Positions 27,490 to 37,300 of a DNA stretch of 64,000 nt are shown piece after piece. Both the position numbers and the translations under genes were made by a program. The stretch's first letter is position 1; each line of letters starts with the position of its first letter. Source of the DNA: Spirodela intermedia (lineage: Eukaryota > Streptophyta > Magnoliopsida > Alismatales > Araceae); assembly GCA_902729315.2 (NCBI GenBank), contig LR746265.1:2460892-2524891 (forward strand). The letters run 5' to 3'. The notes under the pieces were generated by a model that was given only the letters and a program-made list of their open reading frames with translations, ran no database searches and was not told the origin of the DNA.

Positions 27490-28143
27490 ATGGACGCGGA
27501 GTCCGAGCGGCAGCTCTTGCCGAACCAGGAACCGCCGAGCAAGGTTGAACGGGACCTTGCGCCGCCGACCGCCAACGCTTGCTTCGACTGTAACATCTGC
27601 CTTGACTTCGCGGTGGAGCCTGTAGTGACTCTCTGTGGCCACCTCTACTGCTGGCCCTGCATATACAAGTGGCTTTGCCAGGAGAGCGCGACCCCTCCGC
27701 AGTGCCCCGTCTGCAAGGCAGCCCTCTCTCCCGCCACGCTCGTCCCACTCTACGGCCGAGGCTGCAGCAGCGAGGGGGACAAGGCCGCCCGCGGCGCGCA
27801 GGACATACCTCGCCGGCCGCCTGCCCACGCGGCCAGCCCGCGGTCCCGTCGCCACTTATCCTACGGCCACGACGCCGACTTCGCAGTGTCGTCCTCGTCT
27901 ACGGCGGCCGGCGTTCTGCATCCATCTTTGCTCAGCGGCACGGCGGTCGCCGTCCTCCCGTGGGTTCTGGGCGACGAGTGGGTAGCGTTGTACCACGCAG
28001 ACCCATACCATCTGATCGGCAGCGGCAATCGTGACAGTGACAGCCCGAGGCTGAGGCGGCATGAAATGCAAGCGAAGACATCGCTCCACCGGATGTCCAT
28101 CTTCTTCTTCTTCTGCGTAGTCCTTTGCCTTCTCCTCTTCTGA
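27490..28143 (+). CDS. RMA1: RING E3 ubiquitin ligase, RMA type (tail-anchored, ER)
   Basis: RMA ligases sit in the ER membrane and ubiquitinate membrane or secretory proteins as part of quality control; the human counterpart is RNF5. One coding exon, 217 aa. The C3HC4 RING lies at residues 34-75: C34-x2-C37, C49-x-H51, C54-x2-C57, C72-x2-C75 (CNICLDFAVEPVVTLCGH, then YCWPC and CPVC). The middle is Pro/Ser/Arg-rich and poorly conserved. The C-terminus is a hydrophobic tail anchor (MSIFFFFCVVLCLLLF) ending exactly at the stop, as in RMA1-3. The ATG at 27490 is the first in frame. The symbol gives the family; which of RMA1-3 is uncertain. Confidence 0.9.
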   Translation: MDAESERQLLPNQEPPSKVERDLAPPTANACFDCNICLDFAVEPVVTLCGHLYCWPCIYKWLCQESATPPQCPVCKAALSPATLVPLYGRGCSSEGDKAARGAQDIPRRPPAHAASPRSRRHLSYGHDADFAVSSSSTAAGVLHPSLLSGTAVAVLPWVLGDEWVALYHADPYHLIGSGNRDSDSPRLRRHEMQAKTSLHRMSIFFFFCVVLCLLLF

Positions 28144-29125
28144 AGGACGAGTAATTCACCGCAGGCCACTTTCCCGGAATGGAGGGAGAGAGAGAGAGAG
28201 AGAGGGTTAAAGGGCTCTTTCCGGGTCTTCCTCAAGTGCGGCCGTCTTCTCTGTAAACACTGTAAATAAGATTTGTACGGGTAACAGATATAGTACAAGA
28301 CAAGCGAGAGGCTAGCCGCAGCCACCGTTGTCCATGGAGAACTCGCCCTGTTCAGGCAAGATATGAAATAACTCTTAGATGGCTACGGGAGATGTCCACC
28401 TAGCCGACAATCTTAAAATCCATACTGAAAGTTATGGCGACATTGTGAGACCCACCGGGCCAGAGACCTTAAAAAATTGACGAAAGGCCCCTCACATGAT
28501 GTGATGGGTTTCTAGTTGTAGCCATGTGGGCATGCATTCATAGACATAGTTATGACAGTAGAGGCAATTATGGCATGATGTAGCACAAGGCCACACATAA
28601 GATTATGCAGTTGAAGTTAGTTTAAGTAACTTTGTGAAAGTTGTTAGCCTCTAAGTGACGTATTATATATATTAAGAGGAGGGATGAATTGATGTTTGTC
28701 TCTTGTAAATATTTTCATTCGTAGTAATTATATTTAAAATGACAATCACCAACAAATTTACACCATAAGGTCATAATAATTTGGTCTTTTTGACTTACAT
28801 CCACTTTCCAATTACTCTTTTTATTTAGGTTTCGCCATTCCTTAGTATTTTGCATATTCAATTCCAAGATTTGTAATCTATTGAATTTTTCAGTTCCAAT
28901 TAACCTGATATTTTTCAAATCACTTTCTAGATTTCACAACTCTAGATGCCTCAATCAAAGAATCTCTCACTTCCCTCTTCTTAAATTCCAAGTTTTAATG
29001 AAATTATATTTCTCACAATTTAATGTAAATAAATGTGCAAAATTACGTAATAATAATGTTTCTCTAACATGCTCCATCTTCTGTTTTATGGATCAATCAA
29101 TTGGCAATGATCTTAATGGCACATC

Positions 29126-29280
29126 ATCAATTGATGTGGTATTGAGTTGAATGTGGCGTTGTCAATTGGTGTAGACTCGTCTTGAAGGGCACTTTTGTCG
29201 ATCGGTGCAAGGTCAGGCTGGACTGTGTATCGCCATTGATGTAAGTTTGAGTTGAATAATGTGCTGTTAGTTGATGCATG
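29126..29280. repeat. Degenerate tandem repeat, about 36-bp period
   Basis: Five diverged units begin near 29126, 29162, 29198, 29233 and 29268. Each starts with a variant of TCAATTGATGTAAG (CAATTGGTGTAGAC, CGATCGGTGCAAGG, CCATTGATGTAAG, AGTTGATGCATG) and continues with a GTTGAATGTG-like half. Confidence 0.65.
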
Positions 29281-30919
29281 CTCTGTTTGTTTTGTTATAG
29301 GTCAGATTAAAACACGAGCGTTGATTTGATGTAGGCTTTATCTGTATTGTTGTAAGTGCAACGAAGAGATGGACGTGTGGAAAATCATGCATTCTTCTTT
29401 GTTCACCCTTTTCATGATTGATCAAAAGAGAGAAGCATGCATATGTCGTTGATGCAAGGTTGAGGAGATGAAAGTGTGGACATCTTACTGCGATCTCCTT
29501 CTTTGTAGGTTTCCAGCATGAGCCATCGGCATGATGGACGGTCCATCTAGCTCCTCTTCTTCTCTTGCCGCTTTTTTCTTTTTCTCACAATCAGTCGTCA
29601 AAGAAATAAGAGAATTAGGGTTTACATGCAAAATTGTTGTCTGCATATGTTTGAATCTTATTGGGCTGAAAAATGGCTGAAGATTAAACGAATGAACAAT
29701 GGTATGTTTTGTTTAAGTTTTGGTACGAGGTGGTTCAATAGATATATGTGTTTACTCAAACCCACACCCTTCTTGTCCAGGATTCCAAAACTAGATCCAA
29801 TACACCTTAAATTTAAAGCTCATTAACTAGATTCATTATGCTATTTTATTCATGCCTAATAATCAAATAAACCTCTCATTATATTCAAGTCCAATTATAG
29901 ATCCAATATACTCAGATTCAAGCTTATTAATCTGATTTATTACTCCTAAATTTTGGGATCGTAATATATCCATTTTATTTTTTTGTTAACATTAAATGAA
30001 TCAAAATAATAAAAAAGGATTATTCGACACTATTATTCAAAATATACGAATTAAATCTAGACACCCAAATTTTCCAAAGGAAATAAAGCATTGCCATTGC
30101 TCAACACATTAAGGGAAAGAAACCAATGATAGGATTTGAAGGTGCCCATAAAATCAGCCAAGGATCCCATCAAGGTGAAACGTGAGGAACCTTTGCTAGA
30201 TTCATATCAAGTCAGTCTATAGATGATGCAATTCATCTTGCAACTTAGTATGCTTTGATTGATTATCATTTTGTATGATAGGTTATTTTGTATGTAAATG
30301 CTAGTAAGCTAGTGGAAGATTGATTGGCTAAAAGCTATCTAATTACTAGTTACATGTGAACTAGATCAATCTCATAGGTCTATGGGTACAAAGTTGTAAT
30401 GAAAAATCAAACAAGTAGAAACTATTACAATAGTAGATATAGGTTGGGTAGAATGGCTCTAAAATATGTGTATTTATCTCTTCCGTGTTGATTGCTTACT
30501 CTTGTTCGTATCAACTATTTCATACATCACAATGTATTAAAATAATTTATTTATTTAATTAAACTAAATTATATATCCTTTGGTCTAATATTCTTACAGA
30601 TTAAGTGTGCACACTTCAATTCCACTGCATGTCTAAACACATATCATAAGCACATTATATTAACAACCCTTGGGTCCTTCAAGTCTTTTGTTGTAAAGAG
30701 GCTGCCAGGCGCTCACAATCTGCAATGAAGTTCCCATTTCGGAGCACTTAGACTGATTGCCTGAAACCGGTCGCTGATGGTGTCAGTAGGTTGATTGCAC
30801 TTAGGTTGGCCGTTGTTAAGGAAGTCTAGATGGCTACTTCAGGGGTCCACGGGGTTGGGGGTCTTAGATCCCAAGCATGGTTCTGTTGATAATGTCGGTT
30901 GGACATTCATGGGCCAATA

Positions 30920-30961
30920 GTCTTAAAACCTGACAATCCTTCTGTTGGCAGGTTTTAAGAC
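30920..30961. repeat. Perfect 13-bp inverted repeat (hairpin)
   Basis: GTCTTAAAACCTG at 30920-30932 is matched exactly by CAGGTTTTAAGAC at 30949-30961. After one mismatch the stem continues three more pairs (CAA with TTG), leaving a small loop. Confidence 0.92.
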
Positions 30962-31528
30962 GGAGATGACGACCAGATGCAGGTCGGGCTCCTCTCCTCA
31001 GTGGGCGAGGATCAACCTCGTAGCCCCAACCATGTAAGGAGGCTCCTGAAGAAGGGACTAGCCAGAGGGCAATGAACAAGCTGTGCTTGATTCGGATGAG
31101 AGTAAGAGTAACGGAATTACCGGCGAGGAAACTCTTCCCCTGGCACTGAAGCTAACTTTGCTCAAATTTCTTTATCATATGCTGCGGAAAATGATTAACT
31201 ACCGAAGCGAAGAAAAGGCTGGATCAAGAAAGGAGGTACTACGAGCCCTCTGTCCCACGCATCTAACCAGCTCGCGTGGTTCACCGGTTCCGAAGGGATA
31301 TCAGATTTGGCAAACAAGGGTGAGTAATCTCAGATTTGGTTGCAGGAAAAAGCAAAGAAGAAATCAGAGCTTAGTGAAGAAAAATGAGCCCATGATCCGT
31401 GTATTCAACATGACATCGAGATCTTCTCAGACAGAGACTACCCATAGAGAGAAGGCCTCTGGCTACTCAAAGCGTAGGCCTCAGTTGCCTGCTTCTGTAC
31501 AGTTCCTGCATGATGTCACTTTATGACA

Positions 31529-31682
31529 AGTTGGCCAGTTGGAGAATTTCTTCAAGCCCTGCCTCGCTTCATCGTTCGATATAATGTCAAAGGATCCAAA
31601 GGAAATGCCTTCCTGTCGGAGAACCTCCACCACTTTTGAGCTAAACCTGCAACGAGGAGATCAAGCTCTTCAGACGGTCCTC
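31529..31682 (-). pseudogene. Decayed third glutaredoxin domain of GRXS17
   Basis: Immediately past the GRXS17 stop codon, the same strand still encodes recognisable third-domain sequence. 31682..31653 reads [10 protein letters not shown]. After one extra base, 31651..31529 reads [35 protein letters not shown], where similarity stops abruptly. Compared with the domain pattern, the strand with the FMKGTP motif (about 14 residues) is deleted and the frame shifts by one base. The CGFS site has become CRFS, and the C-terminal half after NWPT is missing. It aligns directly with the two intact Grx domains of the same gene, so its origin is clear. Confidence 0.85.
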
Positions 31683-31694
31683 AAAGGGATCGTT

Positions 31695-33778
31695 CTAGAT
31701 GATGCCTTTCTCAGCTAGAATTCTCTCTAGTTCCCCGGATTTCTCCATCTCTAGCATGATATCAGAGCCGCCAATTAGTTCACCTTTGACATATAGCTGA
31801 GGGTAGCTCGACCAGTTTGAGAAAACCTTGAGCCCTTGACGAACTTCCTCGTCGGAGAGGATATCAAAGGTGCTGAATTGAACCTTCTCATGCTGAAGGA
31901 TTTCAACAGCCTCGCGGCTGAAGCTGCACCTGGGTTCCTCTGGCGTTCCTTTCATGAAAAGCACGACAGAGCTTCTGTTGATGATGGTCTTGAGGCGAGA
32001 AGTAAGAGAAGCACTAAGACCCGTGGCATCAGCACTGCCACCCGACTTCCCATAATCCTTCTCTGTTTCAGGAGTTTCTGTCACTGCTGCAGACAGAGCA
32101 ACGACCCCATGGTCTCTAAGAATCTCCTTCAATTCACCACTTTCATGCATAGCCGCTGCAATATCACAGCCACCGATGAACTCTCCCTTGCAGAACAGCT
32201 GAGGAAAGGTAGGCCAATTGGAGAATTTCTTCACCCCTTCACATACATCATTATCTGCAAATATATCAAAACTTCCAAATTCAATTCCCTCGTCCTTCAA
32301 AATGTCAACAACTTTCTGACTGAACCCGCACTTTGGCTGATCAGGGGTTCCTTTCATGAACAAGAATACCGGGTTGGAATCCACTAGTTGCTGCAAACGA
32401 CTAGTAAGGGAATCACTGAAGCCAGATGGAAGATTTTCTGCAACCGAAGCTTCATTTTCCCTCACTAATTCTTTGACCGTTTCAAGGATGGTGGGACCAG
32501 CAGCCATGCCAAGGCTGGCAGGAGCAGCCGATTCTACTCTGTCGACAGATCCAGCAATTTTCGCGACTTTGTTGGCCAAACTGGCAGGATTTGCACCCTC
32601 TAACGTGTCTACAACCTTATTATCCTAGGTAAAAAATGGATAAAAATCATTTATTTTAATGGACAAGAAAGAAAAACCTCGAAAGTTTAAACGAGTACAG
32701 AAATGAAGCAAAAAACCTGACACAATTTTAGAAGCAGTTATTTCAGCGGTCCTTTCTCCATTGGGAAAAAGTACTGATAGCAGGACTCGAACCATCAAAC
32801 GGAAAATGTCCGTATATTTACAATAATAAACTAGGGCGAAGCCACCAACATCAAATTTCAAATTCTTACTTTCATTATTTTTCAAGTTTTGGATGTGTAA
32901 GGGGAGTTGTCCATGTTTGCCAAGGTACCTCTCTGTAAGCTGTAACAAAACTCTCTGATATTCTCTTTTTCAAGGAATCAAGGACTTCATATAGGATAAC
33001 CGAAGCCCGAAGATGAGATGTTATCAAAAATAACATTACTATACCTTGCAGAAGACGAAGTAAGGCACAGCAGAAACTGAAAAGGCCTCGGAAATTTCTA
33101 GTTGCTCTTCTGCTTCAACCTAGGGGGAAAATGGAAAATGTGACATCTCAGACCCAGAGCATGAAAGGATAAAAAGCTAGACAAAAGTGCACAGAATTTA
33201 GGTGAGTAATCGTTTTTTTTTCAGTACAGTGGTAAGGGGAACAGAAAGGCTGACATTCCTCTGTCTATCCATCTCACATGCAGAAAATCGTACGAACATT
33301 TTTAGAAAAATCCCGTTTCAATAGACACCATGCTCGGCAGGGAAGTATCCTTCGATAACCAGTTCATGACGCTAAAAATTCTTCGGAATGATCTGATGCA
33401 TGCTTCCAAATTAAGGTACCGTGCCCGCATTTATCGGGATCATGATCGGTCAGAGCAAGAACAAGTATAAGAAATTCACATACCAGACAAACAACATTGT
33501 AGAGAACTGGAAGGGAGAACAGAGAGTGGGGGAGCTGAAATAGAACGCTAACCGGAAGAAGGCCAGTAACACCACAATGATCTAGAAAGAGAGAGGCCAA
33601 CCCGGAAGAAGTAGGCATAGGGGAAGTCGGTACAAAGATGGGAGAAGACTTGATCCATCTGCTTAGACGCCTCGCAACGTGACGCGAAGAAGTACACGAT
33701 GGCGGGGCTGCGGCGGCGGAGCAGCTCATCCAGCTCCTCCTTCGAGTTCACTTCCTTCACCGTGCCGTCGCCGATCAT
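31695..33778 (-). CDS. GRXS17: Monothiol glutaredoxin GRXS17-like, with two intact Grx domains
   Basis: GRXS17 (PICOT-type) proteins bind Fe-S clusters with glutathione in the cytosol and nucleus and act in iron-sulfur assembly, heat tolerance and meristem function. Three exons: 33778..33602, 33119..33045, 32624..31695 (393 aa). The N-terminal thioredoxin-like domain has ASRCEASKQMDQVFSHL, where most relatives have Trp before the Cys. The first Grx domain has FLFMKGTPDQPKCGFS (Cys183) and NWPTFPQLFCKGEFIGGCDI. The second has VLFMKGTPEEPRCSFS (Cys317, Gly changed to Ser) and SSYPQLYVKGELIGGSDI. Angiosperm GRXS17 usually has three Grx domains and about 490 residues; here TAG at 31695-31697 ends the protein after AEKGII, and a decayed third domain follows. 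The gene is divergent from the CTL gene. Confidence 0.93.
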
Positions 33779-34303
33779 CTTCTCTCCTCTCCGTCGTCTC
33801 CCCGAGAATTCTGCCGCCGGGCGCCGATCAACTCGGCCGTTGGCCGCTGACGAGCGAAGATCAGAGGACGGTGAGAACCGACTACCTTGTTTGGCCCATT
33901 ATATCGCCAGCAGGGCCCATCTATGTTTTCTCCACCTGACCAGACGAATTTCGGTGTTCCGGCCCATTACAAGATGAGATGGAGAGTCTCTCTCTAACCC
34001 GCTTTTTCGCTCCCTTTTGGTAGGATTTCTGGAGTCTCTATCTTCTTTTTAGTTATGACGCTCCGAGTACGATGGACGAACCAGAGCTGCTTTCGTGTGA
34101 CCCTTTTTCGTCATCCCAGTTGAACAGTAAGAGCAGATGGAGGAACACTGGAACATGCTCGCTCCCTGCTCTCTCTCTCTCTCTCTGACCGTCTCTAAAA
34201 TAAATCTCTGCCTCTCTGTAGTGAAGTCCAGTGGGAGGCTCCCTACTACTTTTCTCCTGCCCGAGGAAGCAGGAAGAAGGGAGGAGGGAGGGAGAAGGGG
34301 AAA
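33779..34303. promoter_or_regulatory. Shared GRXS17/CTL divergent promoter
   Basis: 525 bases separate the two start codons. Three GGCCCA motifs occur at 33893, 33914 and 33961, within 75 bases. These resemble TCP-bound site II elements typical of TATA-less, broadly expressed plant genes. A CT tract lies at about 34170-34187, close to the CTL start. No clear TATA box was seen for either gene. Confidence 0.6.
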
Positions 34304-37300
34304 ATGGGGGGGCCGCTTGGGGCGATCATAGGAAGGTACCCGACGGGTGGAGAGCGGGGGGGACAGCCGGGTGAGGGAATCATACGGCACAACCGGAAAT
34401 GCAGGGACCTGGTGTTCCTCATCATTTTCATCGCCTTCTGGGTTGCCATGATCGTCAACTCCAGCCTCGGCTTCAACAAGGGCAACCCGCTCAGGTGTTT
34501 ACGGCGTCCACATTCGTGGCATCATTAACAATGTCGCGCCCGTTTCAACATCTTTCGAGAAGGGTCTTCTTGGTTTATGCTTTACTTATATTTTATTTTT
34601 ATTTTTTATTTTTATGGAGAAAAAGACGGGTTCCCTCAGATGGTGATATGCTCTTGAACAGTAAAAGCAGACATCCACTGTCTGACTGACCGTTCGAGCA
34701 TATCTTGTCGTCAAGATCGTTTTTATTCTCCGTAAAATATCATTTTGCTGCAGTAGAACTGGTTTTTCGGTAAACTCAGAATGGCTCCTTGATGAGGGGC
34801 TCTTCTTTGTGTCAGGTTATGTGCTGTTGAGACTCACGAGAGAGTAGAAGGCTTTAGTTGTTTGATCCCACGTGAAGGGTTCCTGAATCCCGTGGGATTT
34901 TTTCAGCTGATTTTTTTTCTTATTGTTTGCTTGCGTGGGTAGATTACCCTTCCTCGAAGTTGCACGATTTATTTGTTGAGTTACCTGATCGAGTAACGTT
35001 GATGCCAAATTTATTACTTCAGCTTTTCAGATTTATTTTCTGTGGTACGTGGTTTTTCTGGTTGGAACGTTGGGGTTATTTTTGTCTTGATTTCTTCCTC
35101 TAGGTGCAACTTCGCTTTACATGTCTGAAGTGATTATGAACGGTGCGTCTTGATGTGTAAGCCTGTTCTACTTCGTTGCTGCAGAACGTCACATTGAGTT
35201 TGCTATCATTTACTTTGTTAAATTTCTTGTGACTCTATGAGTAGTCTTAATTTCATCAAATTGGTTCAGATATATGATTTATATTTTCATTCAATACCCT
35301 TTTGCCCTGGCTAGGTATGAACGCCATCAGCATGCTTTCACTATTTGGCTTGTACGTATTTTTCAGTCTTTCTTCCTCTGATTCACTTGATTTCAGGCTG
35401 AATTATGGGCTGGACTATAAAGGAAATATCTGTGGGGATAAGCATGCCGATCCAGATCTTCGAGAACTAGAGGTTAGATATTGGATGAATCCCAACCAGA
35501 TCTACCAAAGTGGTGTGAAGGATAGCCAGTTTAAGCTGGCAGATGCTCGTAGTGTCTGTTTGATGGAATGCCCTACGCCTTCAGAGGATGGTATCAGTTG
35601 GGTGTGTGACTATCCAGAGGGAGATATTAAAATTTCAACGGATGATTGGATTGATAGAGATTATGATTATTATGAGTTCCTCACGCCAGAAATGAGGAAC
35701 AGTTCTCTTCAGCTCCAGGGTCCTTGCTACCCTGTCATATTTCCTTCAGTGAATGGTCAGTGCAGTTGCTCATTTACTGATCCTTACGGAATGATATGAT
35801 GAAATTCACCAGACAATTACCTCAATTGCTTGTTGTTTGCATTATCATGGGCAAACCGTGGGAGAAGAGTCTTTTAATAAAGAATTTTTGTTCATGTAAA
35901 TAGCTCGATGTCATCCTGATAAAAAAAGGCAGTTTTTTATTGTTCTCCATCGGAAAGGCCAAATTAGGTGGTTTCTGCTTAGTAAAGATATAAGTTCCCT
36001 TCATCTATTAAAGAGGAAATATTTGAAGAAACTGCCAACACACCGTTCCATTGTTATTTTTGTTTCCATTAGGTAAGAAAGCGTTGTTACTTTTGCAGCC
36101 AATGGACTGCATTCGTGCCTTTTTTTTTTTAAAACCTTATTTTTAAAAGAGTTTGAAAACCTGAAATATAGAGCCAATGCCTTGCTGGTTAGGGGGAAAC
36201 GATGTTTTGATCACATTTCTTTAAACGATCAATGCAATATTTTTCTTTCTCAGATGGATGGATTTTCTTCTCTCTAACGGTTTTCTGGATAACTTTAACG
36301 TTGACATTACTCTTTTTCTCACCATTCAGTCTTCTGGAGCTGCCAATTTATTGCACGTGCATCAAATGTTTCTTTAAGACATTGGCAACAGATGGGTGGT
36401 GTTGAGATAGAGGATAATATTCTAATTGATAGAGCAATCCACAAGGCCATCAACTCGCATTCTGCTGTATTAAAGGTTAAAATTCCCTCCTTGAACTAGG
36501 TAGTAAAATTTCTTGGTTTTTTATATATATTTTTGTTAGGTTTCTGGTGTTCTGTTATTGGTCGGGATCAATGGAATTATAGAAGCTGATTTTGTGTTTG
36601 TATTGGGAAAATGACCATCGTTTCTATATTTAACTCATTAGAAATTCTTTTCCATGCAGTTTATCTATTCTCTGTGCCTTTTATCAGAATTTGTCATTAC
36701 CAGGACGTACTACTCAAATTGGGTGTTTAAGGGTTTGAATTTTGGGAATCGTAATACCTTTTTGTTTTCAGCTTCATGCCTACCGACTGGTTTCATGCCA
36801 GCATTACGAACATTACTGGTGGGTTAATTATCTACATCAGGCAAGGTGTCAAGGCACTAGCTAGTGGCCATGTCAAAAGTGTAAAACGTAGGAGAGAAAG
36901 GAAAATGTGAAATGCTGAACTCCAGAAAGTAGTGGAGGTTTAAACGAGAGATAAATAGAAACAAGGTGTTCGTTTATATTACTTAAAGCAGAGGAAAATA
37001 AAGGGTTCGTCACCTGTCTTGTCCACTTGATCTTGATATGGACTATAACGATTTGATGCAGGGAAAACTGTTTCAAGTTCGTCTCATAATTGTCATCCGA
37101 GTTTCTTATTCCTTTTCATTCTGGCTCCTTTAGGAGAGTTTACCTTTATCTGTTTCATCTGATCCGCGCTAAGCATGGACAAACGACCTCAAATGTTGTT
37201 TTTCCTTTACGAGATTTAGATGGTTCAACACAATCTTTTTTGTCTAAATGTATAAATTAAAATCATGTTATTTAGAGCCCAGGATAAAATTTTCTAATAT

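Larger units (their letters stand above)
28144..31528. other. AT-rich spacer between RMA and GRXS17
   Basis: No gene is supported over about 3.4 kb. It contains a GA tract (28186-28205), AT-rich DNA with a TATATATA run near 28664, degenerate 36-bp tandem repeats (29126-29280), a strong hairpin (30920-30961) and, near its GRXS17 end, an open frame (31083-31526) of about 147 codons, basic and Ser-rich, that matches no family I know. Some of this may be decayed retroelement sequence, but I could not identify LTRs or a polyprotein. Confidence 0.45.

Noticed and set aside
28430-30650. Possible LTR retrotransposon remnant
   Set aside because: AT-rich DNA and LTR-like wording near 28660-28730, but no paired LTRs, primer-binding site, polypurine tract or polyprotein similarity could be shown by eye.
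31083-31526. Plus-strand frame of 147 codons next to the GRXS17 remnant
   Set aside because: Basic, Ser-rich, no similarity I recognise, and no promoter or splice signals. It may be inserted sequence that broke the third Grx domain, but it cannot be called a gene.
32760-32800. GGTTCGAGTCC (minus strand) resembling a tRNA B-box
   Set aside because: It lies in GRXS17 intron 2. The flanks do not form a T-arm or acceptor stem, and no A-box is found at the right distance.
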